A DNA stretch of 64,000 nucleotides from Saccharospirillaceae bacterium (GCA_021208685.1 JAJOJJ010000036.1:1-64000); one strand, 5' to 3'; positions 9,352 through 19,145 are shown, numbered from the stretch's first letter. Numbers and translations are program-made. Notes: a model not told the origin generated them from the sequence alone.

Positions 9352-9509
9352 GGCCTGTCGACACTCATTAAACAGACCTGTTATCGGCTAAAAATATCTC
9401 AGGCAAGGCGCTGAGAGTGTGGGATGTTCCTGACAATATCACTCCTCTCTCCTTGTTCTGAGAAAAACGGGCTCTCAGCAGGCCGGATTTACTCAGTGTC
9501 GACAGGCCC
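9351..9509. mobile_element. 159-bp MITE-like element with TA target duplication
   Basis: Perfect 15-bp terminal inverted repeats, GGGCCTGTCGACACT at 9351-9365 and its complement at 9495-9509, bound a non-coding 159-bp sequence. Both sides are flanked by TA (9349-9350 and 9510-9511). Similarity of the ends continues imperfectly inward (ATTAAA versus AGTAAA). No transposase is encoded, so this is a non-autonomous element. Its left end forms the last base of the methyltransferase stop; the base after the right TA is also G, so the original stop would have been TAG as well. A shortened relative occurs at 28861-28890. Confidence 0.8.
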
Positions 9510-9529
9510 TAGTCAGATATTCGCTTTAT

Positions 9530-10516
9530 TTAATCGGCAAACGCTGCCAGCTGCAGACTGGCGCGTTTCTGCTTTTTCAGTTTGGCTGACAGGCGTTTTT
9601 CCAGATCCTTGCTGTCTTCGCCCATTTGCAGACCAACCGCTGCAGCACTGATGGAAATCTCTGCGAAGGGTTTCCATGCCTGTTTCTGCAGTGTGCGCTT
9701 CACGCGTTCCATCAGCACAATAGCACCATCTTCCGGACAATTTGGCAGCACCAGTACAAATAAGTCATCGGCCAGACGGAATATTTCATCACCGGCACGG
9801 ATCTGACGCTGGGTGCGCTCAACAAAGCGCGGCAGAAACTGCGACATGACCCGGTTGCCATGGATATCAATCAGCTGACCATAATCATCAATCACCAGGC
9901 CAATCAGACTGATGCTGTGCCGGTTAGATTCACTGCGGGCAATTTCGCGGGTAAGGGCATGGAAAAAGTGACGGCGGTTGTAAGCACCTGACGCCTGATC
10001 CGTTAATGCCAGACGCTTTAATGACCAGCCTTTCAACAGCGTCAAATAAGCAAAGCACCAGGCTGATCCAAGCAGCAATGAATAATTAGTGCCTGTTCTC
10101 AGGGCCAACATAAAACCATGATCAATCCATAACAATATGGTCATCAATACCGCCACCAGCACATTGAATACGGTAGCCGGATACAGTGGCAGACAAAAGT
10201 AACTGAACAGTGGCAAAGCATATAAATAATGCGTCATCAGCTGCGGATACTGTGGTAACTGATACAGCGCCAGTGAGGCTAAGGTAAAAATCAGCGGATA
10301 ATTTACCCATGAGAAGCTGTCACGGTCACGGTTGATATAAATAAAAATGGCACTGAAAATAAATGCTGGAATCGCAATCGCGTTGGTCAGCACCAGCGGG
10401 TACAACCCCTGACGGTACTGATCGTACATCAGAATGCCGATAGCAACCGATGCCAGTAAATACACGACAGCCTGCAGCCTGGGCAATAATTCATCCTGCG
10501 ATAAGTCAGCCAGCAT
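9530..10516 (-). CDS. membrane protein with degenerate GGDEF domain (1 of 2)
   Basis: A 328-residue protein with about six N-terminal transmembrane helices (residues 15-170) and a C-terminal GGDEF fold. The family element TDQASGAYNRRHFF (normally D.LTGL.NRR) is recognisable, but the active-site loop reads RLADDLFVL, with LADDL where catalytic cyclases have GG(D/E)EF. Loss of both glycines implies no diguanylate cyclase activity; a GTP- or c-di-GMP-binding or partner role is possible. The start at 10516 overlaps the end of the preceding paralogue by 11 bases, so the two are co-translated. An upstream start at 10582 would lie inside that gene. Confidence 0.75.
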   Translation of the reverse strand: MLADLSQDELLPRLQAVVYLLASVAIGILMYDQYRQGLYPLVLTNAIAIPAFIFSAIFIYINRDRDSFSWVNYPLIFTLASLALYQLPQYPQLMTHYLYALPLFSYFCLPLYPATVFNVLVAVLMTILLWIDHGFMLALRTGTNYSLLLGSAWCFAYLTLLKGWSLKRLALTDQASGAYNRRHFFHALTREIARSESNRHSISLIGLVIDDYGQLIDIHGNRVMSQFLPRFVERTQRQIRAGDEIFRLADDLFVLVLPNCPEDGAIVLMERVKRTLQKQAWKPFAEISISAAAVGLQMGEDSKDLEKRLSAKLKKQKRASLQLAAFAD

Positions 10517-11438
10517 GCAATGCCTCCATAACCCGGCGGATAAGACTGTGAGCGTCATCATCCGGTTGATACGTTTCCACATGCACCGGCAGTTCTCTCA
10601 GCGCCGCAAATTTTTTATCCGCCATGCAGTCCAGCAGCTGATTTTTCAGCGCTTCAGAGTCCTGAGCATCGCTGTGCGGCATGACGATGATGAAGTCATC
10701 GGTATTCAGACGATAACAGGCATCGTATTTACGCAGACATTTACGCAATTTATTGCCCAGATAGCTCAGGCGCTGCTCATAATCCTCCACTTTCAGGCTG
10801 TGCCAGGACTTCGGTGTTGCCACCGCCATCAGCATCAGACTGCTGCGCTGCCGGTCGGCACGGGTCATTTCTTTGTTTAAATCCAGATACAACTGATGCT
10901 CGTTATAGACCTGAGTCAACGGATCAGTATTCACAATTTCCGTCAGGGCACGGTTATTACGCTCATTAATCAGGGCATACATAACCGAAAAGGTATAACA
11001 GGCCGCGTAGGTAAACAGCATCTGCAGACGACTGTAATTATCAAAATCGTCCAGCACCATAATCACCAGCACAGTGCTGTAGGCCAGAGTGATGTAACTT
11101 GCCAGACGGAAAGGAAACAAAAAGTAGGTATACACCGGAACAAAATAAATCCAGTGGGCAACCTGCGCACTCTGATGCATACCAAACAGCGTAAACACCG
11201 ACAACAGGCCAACCAGAATCCATTCAGGATAGGGCGAAGAGCGCTGCTTGCGGCGCAATAACAGATAACCGGCATACACCACCAGCGCCAGCGAAAAACC
11301 GGCCGCAATCATGGCGAACTGTTTTTTATCTTCGAGCAGATCCAGGGCGGCAATAATGCTTAACCCTAACGCCGCCAGCAGGCAATAAAGCACTTTAACC
11401 TGCAGCACGACCAGGCTGTGAAACTGCGTTTTTTCCAT
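10506..11438 (-). CDS. membrane protein with degenerate GGDEF domain (2 of 2)
   Basis: A 310-residue paralogue of the adjacent gene with the same plan: six predicted membrane helices up to about residue 155, then a GGDEF-like domain beginning TDPLTQVYNEHQLYLDLNKEM. The signature loop is YRLNTDDFIIVMP, that is NTDDF in place of GGDEF, so catalytic activity is unlikely. No EAL or HD-GYP domain is attached. Head-to-tail overlap with the neighbour suggests a duplication and a joint function. Confidence 0.75.
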   Translation of the reverse strand: MEKTQFHSLVVLQVKVLYCLLAALGLSIIAALDLLEDKKQFAMIAAGFSLALVVYAGYLLLRRKQRSSPYPEWILVGLLSVFTLFGMHQSAQVAHWIYFVPVYTYFLFPFRLASYITLAYSTVLVIMVLDDFDNYSRLQMLFTYAACYTFSVMYALINERNNRALTEIVNTDPLTQVYNEHQLYLDLNKEMTRADRQRSSLMLMAVATPKSWHSLKVEDYEQRLSYLGNKLRKCLRKYDACYRLNTDDFIIVMPHSDAQDSEALKNQLLDCMADKKFAALRELPVHVETYQPDDDAHSLIRRVMEALHAG

Positions 11439-11555
11439 AACAGAGAGAATCCGTGACCGAAATTACCGCAGCACAAAGGCTGCGGACGCTTTCATTGTAG
11501 TTGTTGGTGTATACTAGCGCACTTTCTCCCGCTACAGACTGTTCAGGTGTGATCG

Positions 11556-12812
11556 ATGGATGTAATCGAATACATGCAGACCCTGGGTCAGAACGCCCGC
11601 CAGGCCTCACGTGCCATGGCCCGAGCATCGACTCAGGACAAAAACAAGGCGCTGCTGGCCATTGCCGACGCCATTACCGCCCAGCGCGATGCCATCAAGG
11701 CCGCCAACCAGCGTGATATGCAGCGCGGCCGCGACAATGGCCTTGAAGCCGCCCTGCTCGACCGTCTGGAACTGACCGACGAGCGTATCGACACCATGAT
11801 CGAAGGCCTGCATCAGGTGGCCACACTGGCCGACCCGGTGGGTGAAATCACCGATCTGAAATACCGCCCGAGTGGCATTCAGGTGGGCAAAATGCGCGTC
11901 CCGCTGGGGGTGATCGGCATCATTTACGAAAGCCGTCCGAACGTCACGATTGAAGCAGCCAGCCTGTGCCTGAAATCCGGCAATGCCGCGATTCTGCGGG
12001 GTGGTTCAGAAGCCATTGAGGCCAACCGTGCACTTGCTGCCATTATCAGCGCCGGTCTGGAACAAGCCGGATTGCCTGCCAATGCGGTGCAGGTGGTAGA
12101 AACCACTGACCGCGCCGCGGTTGGCGCATTAATCACTATGCCTGAGTACGTTGACGTTATTGTTCCGCGAGGCGGCAAAGGCCTGATTGAGCGCATCAGC
12201 CGTGATGCCAAAGTCATTGTGATTAAGCACCTGGATGGCATCTGCCACGTGTATATCGACGAATTCGCCGATAAGACCAAGGCCATCAACATTGCCATCA
12301 ATGCCAAGACCCACCGCTACGGCACCTGCAACACCATGGAAACCCTGCTGGTGCATCAGGCTGTTGCCGCCGACATTCTGCCGGAACTGGCGGAAGCCTA
12401 TGTTGCGCTGGGGGTTGAGCTGCGTGGCTGTGAACGCACCCGTGAGCTGCTGAGCGATATTCATGCCGCGACCGAAGAAGACTGGCATACCGAATATCTG
12501 GCACCGATTCTGGCCATTAAAATAGTCGATGATATGGACAGTGCTATCGACCATATCAACCACTATGGTTCACACCACACCGACACCATCGTCAGTGAAA
12601 ACTACTCGCTGGCGCGCCGCTTCCTGACCGAAGTCGACTCCAGTTCGGTCATGGTCAACGCCTCAACCCGCTTCGCCGATGGCTTTGAATACGGACTGGG
12701 AGCCGAGATTGGCATCTCGACCGACAAAATCCACGCCCGCGGCCCGGTCGGCCTTGATGGCCTGACCTCACAAAAGTACGTAGTGCTGGGTAATGGCGAA
12801 GTCCGTAAATAA
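11556..12812 (+). CDS. proA: gamma-glutamyl phosphate reductase
   Basis: ProA is the second enzyme of proline synthesis and reduces gamma-glutamyl phosphate to glutamate semialdehyde with NADPH. At 418 residues it is full length. An aldehyde-dehydrogenase-like fold is evident, with [33 protein letters not shown] and the catalytic cysteine in [14 protein letters not shown]. It starts the cell-wall block and overlaps nadD by 20 bases. A TATACT -10-like box is at 11510-11515 in the upstream gap. Confidence 0.97.
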   Translation: MDVIEYMQTLGQNARQASRAMARASTQDKNKALLAIADAITAQRDAIKAANQRDMQRGRDNGLEAALLDRLELTDERIDTMIEGLHQVATLADPVGEITDLKYRPSGIQVGKMRVPLGVIGIIYESRPNVTIEAASLCLKSGNAAILRGGSEAIEANRALAAIISAGLEQAGLPANAVQVVETTDRAAVGALITMPEYVDVIVPRGGKGLIERISRDAKVIVIKHLDGICHVYIDEFADKTKAINIAINAKTHRYGTCNTMETLLVHQAVAADILPELAEAYVALGVELRGCERTRELLSDIHAATEEDWHTEYLAPILAIKIVDDMDSAIDHINHYGSHHTDTIVSENYSLARRFLTEVDSSSVMVNASTRFADGFEYGLGAEIGISTDKIHARGPVGLDGLTSQKYVVLGNGEVRK

Positions 12813-13467
12813 TCCACCCGCCTCGCTACCGTCCGGCAGCCGCCCCAAACGCTGGGCACTGCTGGGCGGCACCTTTGACCCGGTTCACATCGGTCATCTG
12901 CGCATTGCCGTGCAACTGCGTGATCTGGGCTTCGAAAAAGTCCTGCTGATTCCTAACCGCATTCCGCCGCACCGGCCGCAGCCACAGGCCAGCGCAGAGC
13001 AACGCTTGTCGATGCTGTTACTGGCATGCCGCAATCTGGATGGTATTGAACCGAGCAGTATCGAGCTTGAGCGTGATGACCTGAGCTACAGCGCCATTAC
13101 CGTCGCCGCGCTGCGCGCGGCGTATCCGCATGTGGCCTTTACCTGGGTGATGGGGCAGGATGCCTGGCAGGGATTCGAGCACTGGCATCAGCCACAATCG
13201 CTGCTTGATGAAGCCAATCTGCTGGTCATCAGCCGGCCCGGATTACGCAATGTCAGCCACTGGCAGGAACAACAACTGGAGCAACGTGAGTGCTCACTGA
13301 CCGATTTACTGGCCGCTGAAGCCGGTCATATCTGTCTTCATCACTGGCCGGAGCTGGATATATCCGCCTCCGACTTGCGCCGGGCTATCAAGCAGGGCGA
13401 CAATGTGACCTTTCTGACACCGGACGCGGTGCTGGATTACATAACTCAACAACAACTCTATCGATAG
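12793..13467 (+). CDS. nadD: nicotinate-nucleotide adenylyltransferase
   Basis: NadD converts nicotinate mononucleotide and ATP to deamido-NAD in NAD synthesis. The nucleotidyltransferase motif [11 protein letters not shown] is at residues 25-35 and the C-terminal motif [10 protein letters not shown] corresponds to the ISSTxIR element. The 224 residues are normal, with a slightly extended N-terminus that overlaps the proA end. The order proA-nadD-rsfS-rlmH is conserved in gammaproteobacteria. Confidence 0.95.
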   Translation: MAKSVNNPPASLPSGSRPKRWALLGGTFDPVHIGHLRIAVQLRDLGFEKVLLIPNRIPPHRPQPQASAEQRLSMLLLACRNLDGIEPSSIELERDDLSYSAITVAALRAAYPHVAFTWVMGQDAWQGFEHWHQPQSLLDEANLLVISRPGLRNVSHWQEQQLEQRECSLTDLLAAEAGHICLHHWPELDISASDLRRAIKQGDNVTFLTPDAVLDYITQQQLYR

Positions 13468-13473
13468 AACTGA

Positions 13474-13824
13474 ATGCAAACTGAGCAAATCAAATCTCTG
13501 GTGATCGACGCTTTGGAAGACCTGAAAGCGCAAAATATCACCGTTCTCGACGTCCGCGGCCGTACCTCGGTAACCGACTGGATGATCATCGCAACCGGTA
13601 CTTCTAACCGTCACGTCAACGCTGTTGCCGCCAACGTAGAAGAAAAAGCCAAACATGCCGGATTGCGCCCTAACGGTACCGAAGGTCGTGCCGCTGCGGA
13701 TTGGGTTCTGATCGACCTGATTGATGTGGTGGTACACGTTATGACCGACCAGTCCCGCCACTTCTACGATCTGGAGCGCCTCTGGGGTGAACCCGGCGCC
13801 GGGACCGGACAATCTGAGGCATGA
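13474..13824 (+). CDS. rsfS: ribosomal silencing factor RsfS
   Basis: RsfS (YbeB, DUF143) binds ribosomal protein L14 and blocks subunit joining in slow growth. The 116-residue protein contains the family features [23 protein letters not shown], then [23 protein letters not shown] and [11 protein letters not shown]. It lies 6 bases after nadD and overlaps rlmH by 4 bases. Confidence 0.96.
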   Translation: MQTEQIKSLVIDALEDLKAQNITVLDVRGRTSVTDWMIIATGTSNRHVNAVAANVEEKAKHAGLRPNGTEGRAAADWVLIDLIDVVVHVMTDQSRHFYDLERLWGEPGAGTGQSEA

Positions 13825-14288
13825 AACTGCGCCTTCTGGCGGTAGGTCATAAGATGCCCTCGTGGGTAGAGCAGGGCTTTGCAGAATACGCCAAGCGCCT
13901 GCCTGCCGATTGCAGCATCGATCTGGTGGAGATTCCGCCAGGTCACCGCGCCAAAAACACCAGTAAAGAAAAAGCCATGCAGCAGGAAGCGGATGCTCTG
14001 CGCAAAGCAATCCGTGCGCAGGATCATGTCGTGGCGCTGGATGTAAAAGGCCACCACTGGTCAACCGAACAGCTGGCGCAACAACTGGAAGGCTGGCGCA
14101 TGCAGGGTGGCGATGTGGCCCTGCTGGTCGGCGGCCCGGACGGCATGACCGCCGAGGTACTGGCACTGGCCAAACAACGCTGGTCGCTGTCGGCGCTGAC
14201 CCTGCCCCACCCGCTGGTGCGCGTACTGCTGGCCGAACAGCTGTACCGTGCGTGGAGCATCCTGCAGGGTCACCCTTACCATAAGTGA
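13821..14288 (+). CDS. rlmH: 23S rRNA (pseudouridine1915-N3)-methyltransferase
   Basis: RlmH is a SPOUT-class methyltransferase acting on pseudouridine 1915 of 23S rRNA. At 155 residues it is family length, with the SAM-binding knot motif LLVGGPDGM and the C-terminal [23 protein letters not shown]. It overlaps rsfS by ATGA and is followed after 7 bases by mrdA. Confidence 0.97.
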   Translation: MKLRLLAVGHKMPSWVEQGFAEYAKRLPADCSIDLVEIPPGHRAKNTSKEKAMQQEADALRKAIRAQDHVVALDVKGHHWSTEQLAQQLEGWRMQGGDVALLVGGPDGMTAEVLALAKQRWSLSALTLPHPLVRVLLAEQLYRAWSILQGHPYHK

Positions 14289-14295
14289 GTCGTTT

Positions 14296-16149
14296 ATGTG
14301 GGAGCATTCATTCAGGGATAAATCGGCAGAACGGAGGTTATTCCGCTCCCGCGCGCTGACACTGGCCATTTTTATCTTCCTGATGCTGTGCATTCTGGCC
14401 TGGCGCATGGCCTACCTGCAGATCAACCTCTACGAAAAATACAAAGACCTGTCAGAAAACAACCGTATTCAGCTGCGACCGATTGCCCCGAACCGTGGCC
14501 TTATCTACGACCGCAACGGCATTCTGCTGGCCGAAAATATCCCCTCCTACAGCCTGACTCTGGTGCCTGAACGGGTGCGCGACATGGAGCAGACCATTGC
14601 TTTCCTCGATCAGCTCATCGGCATCAGCGAACGTGACCGCGAGCAGTTTGAAAAACGCCAGGGGTTCCGTCGCCGCCCATTCGAGCCGGTGGTACTGCGC
14701 CATCAGCTGAGCGAGGAAGATATCGCCAAAGTCATGGTGAATCGTTTTTATCTGCCCGGCGTTGATGTTGAAGCGCAATTGGTGCGTCACTATCCGCAGG
14801 GAACAACCTTTGCCCATGTACTCGGCTATGTCGGCCGCATCAACCAGCAGGAACAGGCCACGCTGGATGCCGACCCCGACACCAAACGCCGCTACAGCGA
14901 TACTCAATTTATTGGCAAACTGGGCGTGGAGCGCCGCTACGAACAGGATCTGCACGGCGAGGTGGGCTATCAGAAAGTAGAAACCAACGCCCGTGGCCGG
15001 GTGATTCAGGTAATTGAGCGTCAGGACCCGGTCCCCGGCCAGGACATCACCCTGCATCTCGACAGCCGCCTGCAAAAGCTGGCTGAACAGGAAATGAAGG
15101 GCATGCGCGGCGCGCTGGTTGCCATTGAGGTCGCGACCGGCGGTATTATCAGCCTCTATTCCAACCCGAGTTTTGACCCGAACTTATTCGTGACCGGCAT
15201 TTCGCACAAAGATTACGCCGAACTGCGCGATAATCCCGATCTGCCGCTGTTCGACCGAACCATCCGCGGCCAATACCCACCGGCCTCGACGCTTAAGCCT
15301 TTTGTGGGTTTGGCAGCATTGAATTCGGGTATTACCAACTGGAAGGAAACCATTGACGATCCGGGCTGGTATCAGCTGGAGAATGACGAACGTCTCTACC
15401 GTGACTGGAAACGAACCGGCCATGGCAAAGTCAACATGCAACGTGCCATCGTTGAGTCCTGCGATACCTATTTTTATGAAATGGCGGTCCGCGCCGGCAT
15501 TGATGAACTCTCGCCTTTCCTGGCCCAGTTTGGTTTTGGCCGCAACATGACACTGGATATCACCAATGCCCTGCCGGGATTACTGCCTGATCGCGAGTGG
15601 AAACGGGCCAAAAGAGGCTCATTCTGGTTTGCCGGCGACACCGTCAACCTAGGCATCGGTCAGGGCTTTATGCTGGTTACCCCGATGCAGTTGGCCACCG
15701 CCACCGCCGTGCTTGCCAACCGTGGAGTCTGGCAGGTTCCTCGCCTGATTCTGGCTCATGACGATGTGCCGGATGTTATTCCTCACGGCGACATCCCCGA
15801 TCTGCAGCTGAAAAATCCACAGGACTGGGAAGATATGAACCACGCCATGGAACTGGTGATTACCGGTACACACGGCACAGCACGCCGCTTATTGAATAAA
15901 CTGCGCCATCCGATCGCCGGTAAAACAGGAACCGCCCAGGTGGTCGGCATCAAGCAGGATGAGGAATACGACTCCGAATCGTTGCGCGAACGCTGGCGTG
16001 ACCACGCCCTGTTCATTGCTTTTGCCCCGGTCGAAAAGCCCGAGATTGCCATTGCCGTGGTCATTGAAAACGGCGAATCTGCTGGTCGTACGGCCGGCCC
16101 TATCGCGCAAAGTATTATCAATGAATATCTCGGAGGCGCAGAAGGCTAG
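14296..16149 (+). CDS. mrdA: penicillin-binding protein 2 (elongasome transpeptidase)
   Basis: PBP2 is the class B transpeptidase that cross-links peptidoglycan during rod elongation, working with RodA. The 617-residue protein has one N-terminal transmembrane helix (ALTLAIFIFLMLCILAW), a pedestal domain with RGLIYDRNG and the catalytic STLK motif at S331/K334. Downstream are SCD in the SxN position (VESCDTYFYE) and KTGT (IAGKTGTAQ). The ATG at 14296 is preferred over one 48 bases upstream inside rlmH. Its stop overlaps the rodA start. Confidence 0.97.
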   Translation: MWEHSFRDKSAERRLFRSRALTLAIFIFLMLCILAWRMAYLQINLYEKYKDLSENNRIQLRPIAPNRGLIYDRNGILLAENIPSYSLTLVPERVRDMEQTIAFLDQLIGISERDREQFEKRQGFRRRPFEPVVLRHQLSEEDIAKVMVNRFYLPGVDVEAQLVRHYPQGTTFAHVLGYVGRINQQEQATLDADPDTKRRYSDTQFIGKLGVERRYEQDLHGEVGYQKVETNARGRVIQVIERQDPVPGQDITLHLDSRLQKLAEQEMKGMRGALVAIEVATGGIISLYSNPSFDPNLFVTGISHKDYAELRDNPDLPLFDRTIRGQYPPASTLKPFVGLAALNSGITNWKETIDDPGWYQLENDERLYRDWKRTGHGKVNMQRAIVESCDTYFYEMAVRAGIDELSPFLAQFGFGRNMTLDITNALPGLLPDREWKRAKRGSFWFAGDTVNLGIGQGFMLVTPMQLATATAVLANRGVWQVPRLILAHDDVPDVIPHGDIPDLQLKNPQDWEDMNHAMELVITGTHGTARRLLNKLRHPIAGKTGTAQVVGIKQDEEYDSESLRERWRDHALFIAFAPVEKPEIAIAVVIENGESAGRTAGPIAQSIINEYLGGAEG

Positions 16150-17294
16150 TGGCTAATACCGACTTCCGCCGCACCATGGGCAGCGGCCACCATCAGCATG
16201 GTTTCGACCGTAGCCGCGTCTGGTTTGAACGTATCCACCTTGATCTCGTATTGCTCCTGCTGATCATGCTGCTGGCTTGCTGCGGCCTGCTGATTCTTTA
16301 CAGCGGCAGCGGACAGGACATCACCATGGTGAAACGTCAGGCCCTGCATTTTCTGATTGGGTTTGCCGTGCTGATCATCGCGGCGCAGTTTCCGCCGCGT
16401 TTCTATCAGACAATCGCCCCCTGGGCGTTTGCGGTCGGCGTGATCGCCCTGATCGGTGTACTGGTCATGGGGGTTGGTGCGAAAGGCGCCCAGCGCTGGC
16501 TTGCCATTCCTGGTCTGCCGCGCTTTCAGCCATCCGAGCTGGTCAAGTTAGCCTTACCACTGACCATCGCCTGGTATATGTCGACACGACCGGTACCACC
16601 CCGATTTTTTGATCTGATAAAAGCCATGATGATTATTGGCCTGCCCACCATTCTGATTCTGAAACAACCCGATCTCGGCACATCCATTCTGATCTGTACC
16701 TCAGGGCTTCTGGTGCTGTTTTTTGCCGGCATGTCCTGGACATTAATTATGTCGATGGCCGCAATGGTGGCTGCCTGTGCACCACTGATGTGGTTTTTTG
16801 TAATGCGCGAATATCAGAAGCAACGGGTACTTACGTTCCTGAATCCGGAGAGCGATCCACTCGGTTCCGGCTGGAATATTATTCAGTCAAAAACAGCCAT
16901 TGGCTCCGGAGGTATCGATGGCAAAGGATATTTGCAGGGTACACAATCACAACTCGAATTCCTGCCGGAAAGCCACACCGATTTTATTATTGCCGTGCTG
17001 GCAGAAGAACTCGGCCTGATCGGCGTACTCGCCCTGCTGACGCTGTACTTCCTGATCATTATGCGCTGCCTTTATCTTTCTTCCCGATGTGAAACTTTAT
17101 TTGGCCGGTTGTTGTCCGGTAGTCTGGCCGTTACATTTTTTATTTACGTGTTCGTAAATATAGGTATGGTCAGTGGCATATTACCCGTGGTCGGCGTACC
17201 CTTGCCGTTGGTAAGCTACGGTGGCACTTCGGTAGTCAGCCTGTTGACGGCTTTCGGATTAATTATGTCTATGTATACACACCGGCAGAATTAG
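16149..17294 (+). CDS. rodA: rod shape-determining SEDS protein RodA
   Basis: RodA is the SEDS-family peptidoglycan glycosyltransferase of the elongasome and partner of PBP2. The 381-residue protein has about ten membrane helices, with GAKGAQRWLAIPGLPRFQPSELVKLALPL, then QPDLGTSI and the C-terminal GVPLPLVSYGGTSVV signatures. The start is a GTG at 16149 that overlaps the mrdA TAG stop (TAGTG), with AGAAGG just upstream; an internal ATG at 16176 lacks a ribosome-binding site. Confidence 0.96.
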   Translation: MANTDFRRTMGSGHHQHGFDRSRVWFERIHLDLVLLLLIMLLACCGLLILYSGSGQDITMVKRQALHFLIGFAVLIIAAQFPPRFYQTIAPWAFAVGVIALIGVLVMGVGAKGAQRWLAIPGLPRFQPSELVKLALPLTIAWYMSTRPVPPRFFDLIKAMMIIGLPTILILKQPDLGTSILICTSGLLVLFFAGMSWTLIMSMAAMVAACAPLMWFFVMREYQKQRVLTFLNPESDPLGSGWNIIQSKTAIGSGGIDGKGYLQGTQSQLEFLPESHTDFIIAVLAEELGLIGVLALLTLYFLIIMRCLYLSSRCETLFGRLLSGSLAVTFFIYVFVNIGMVSGILPVVGVPLPLVSYGGTSVVSLLTAFGLIMSMYTHRQN

Positions 17295-17305
17295 GATAAG
17301 AATTT

Positions 17306-18280
17306 ATGCGCATTTTCCGCAACACACTGGCTAAATTTGGCGGCACCTTATTGTTATGTTCAGTCCTGCCCGTTTCAGCAGCCTACGATCAGCACCCGCG
17401 CAGCGAAGAGTTTATTGCCGAAGCCAGTAAAGAATATAAAGTTGATCCGGCCGAAATTCGCGCCTGGCTGAGCCATGCAGAGAAAATGGATTCTGTACTG
17501 GAAGCCATCGCCCGTCCTGCTGAAAAAGTAAAAGAATGGGATGAGTATCAGGATATTTTTCTGACCAAAAAACGCATCTCTGCCGGCAAAGCGTTTTTGC
17601 AGGAACATGCAACGCTATTGCAACAGGCAGAACAAACCTATGGTGTCGACAAACATATTATTGCCGCCATTATCGGTGTTGAAACGTTTTATGGTACCCG
17701 TCAGGGAAATTATCGCGTGCTTGATTCTCTCGCAACGCTGGCATTCGATTATCCGCAACGTCCGTTGTTCTGGCGTGAATTAAAAGCATTTTTTGCTCTG
17801 GCGCGGGATGAGAAAATCGACCCGGCCAAGATTAAAGGTTCCTACGCTGGCGCAATGGGCTACGGACAATTTATTCCGACCAGCTTCCTGCATTACGCCG
17901 TTGATGCCGACAATGATGGTAAGCGCGACCTCTGGGGCAACCCGGCGGATGCGATTTTCAGCGTTGCTAATTATTTCAAACACCACGGCTGGCGCAACGG
18001 AGAAGCGGTAACCCAACGAGTGCGCGTCAGTGGTAAAGATTATGAGTCTGTTATTAATGACAGTCTGAAACCCAAATGGACCGTCGGTGAATTAAAAGCC
18101 CTGGGTGTAGAGCCAACCATTGCCGTTGCTGATGAACGTCCTGCTAACCTGATCCGTTTACAGGGAAAAGTCGGCGCGGAATTCTGGCTTGGTGAGCACA
18201 ACTTCTACGTGATCACACGCTACAACCACAGCCGTATGTACGCGATGGCAGTCTACCAGTTGAGTGAGGCGCTGCGTTGA
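17306..18280 (+). CDS. mltB: membrane-bound lytic murein transglycosylase B
   Basis: MltB cleaves peptidoglycan glycan strands to 1,6-anhydro products. The 324 residues include a signal region (LGGTLLLCSVLPVSA-type), the catalytic glutamate in IGVETFYGTRQGNY, SYAGAMGYGQFIPTSF, and an EF-hand-like calcium loop DADNDGKRDLWG. There is a cysteine in the signal (LLLCSVLP), but the lipobox is not classical, so the lipid anchor is uncertain. rlpA starts inside its last codons. Confidence 0.94.
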   Translation: MRIFRNTLAKFGGTLLLCSVLPVSAAYDQHPRSEEFIAEASKEYKVDPAEIRAWLSHAEKMDSVLEAIARPAEKVKEWDEYQDIFLTKKRISAGKAFLQEHATLLQQAEQTYGVDKHIIAAIIGVETFYGTRQGNYRVLDSLATLAFDYPQRPLFWRELKAFFALARDEKIDPAKIKGSYAGAMGYGQFIPTSFLHYAVDADNDGKRDLWGNPADAIFSVANYFKHHGWRNGEAVTQRVRVSGKDYESVINDSLKPKWTVGELKALGVEPTIAVADERPANLIRLQGKVGAEFWLGEHNFYVITRYNHSRMYAMAVYQLSEALR

Positions 18281-19047
18281 AACCAGCCCTTCTGTTGCTG
18301 ACGCTGATACTCGCACTGACGGGCTGCACGACCTCACGGTATCAGCATGCCAACGACTTTACGCCGGTCGCTGTTACGGATATTCATGCGTTACCGGAGC
18401 CGGAACCTAAAACCGAGCCGCGCAGCAGTATGGGAAATCCACGCAGCTATAAAGTACTCGGCAAGGAATATCAGGTAATGGACAGCGCCGATCATTATAA
18501 AGAACGTGGCATTGCTTCCTGGTACGGTATGAAATTCCATGGTCACCGTACGTCCAACGGTGAAATTTATGATGTTTACCAATTCACTGCCGCGCATAAA
18601 ACCCTGCCACTGCCCAGCTATGTGCGTGTTACCCGTGTGGATAATGGTCAGGCCATTATTGTCCGGGTTAATGATCGCGGACCTTTCCATGAAGGCCGGA
18701 TTATCGACCTGTCGTACGCGGCGGCGGTAAAACTCGGTATTCATAAAATGGGCACCGCACAGGTCGACGTCGAAATTGTGAAACCGCCGCACACACACAG
18801 TGTCCGCTGGGTGCAGGTCAGCGCATTATCCGATGCCGCGGCTGCACGCCGCTTGCAGGAAAGTCTGCAACAATCATTAGCGCCGATGACCTGGCCTGTG
18901 AATATCAGCTCTCAGGATGATGGGTCGGGACTGCACAAAGTCCGCATCGGACCCGTACCGGAAGGGGATGATCTGAACGCGGTGCTGGAGCGCCTCATTC
19001 AACTGAATATCCATCAGCCGCTGCTGCTGGCAACACATCAGCTCTGA
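18277..19047 (+). CDS. rlpA: septal-ring lipoprotein and lytic transglycosylase RlpA
   Basis: RlpA is an outer-membrane lipoprotein that acts on denuded glycan strands at the septum. The 256-residue protein has a clear lipobox LTGC at about residue 17-20, a double-psi beta-barrel domain (GIASWYGMKFHGHRTSNGE to VNDRGPF and DLSYAAA), and a C-terminal SPOR domain that binds glycan. The start is TTG at 18277 with GTGAGG upstream, overlapping the mltB TGA as TTGA. It ends the cell-wall operon; in pseudomonads dacA would follow here. Confidence 0.94.
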   Translation: MKPALLLLTLILALTGCTTSRYQHANDFTPVAVTDIHALPEPEPKTEPRSSMGNPRSYKVLGKEYQVMDSADHYKERGIASWYGMKFHGHRTSNGEIYDVYQFTAAHKTLPLPSYVRVTRVDNGQAIIVRVNDRGPFHEGRIIDLSYAAAVKLGIHKMGTAQVDVEIVKPPHTHSVRWVQVSALSDAAAARRLQESLQQSLAPMTWPVNISSQDDGSGLHKVRIGPVPEGDDLNAVLERLIQLNIHQPLLLATHQL

Positions 19048-19145
19048 TCAGGCCGGAAAACAAAAAGGGGCCATGACGATAAACATCAGACCCAGAGGCA
19101 AGGTACTCAGCGCAGAAAACGTAAAACCAAAGCGTACTGACCGGC

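Noticed and set aside
9424-9651. Open frame of 75 codons through the right half of the MITE-like element
   Set aside because: It spans the element end into the antisense of a GGDEF gene and has no ribosome-binding site or protein-like composition.
19048-19145. Minus-strand hydrophobic frame downstream of ccoM, reading ..FGFTFSALSTLPLGLMF..
   Set aside because: It looks like a membrane segment, but no start codon with a ribosome-binding site is present and the frame overlaps ccoM without a usable start.
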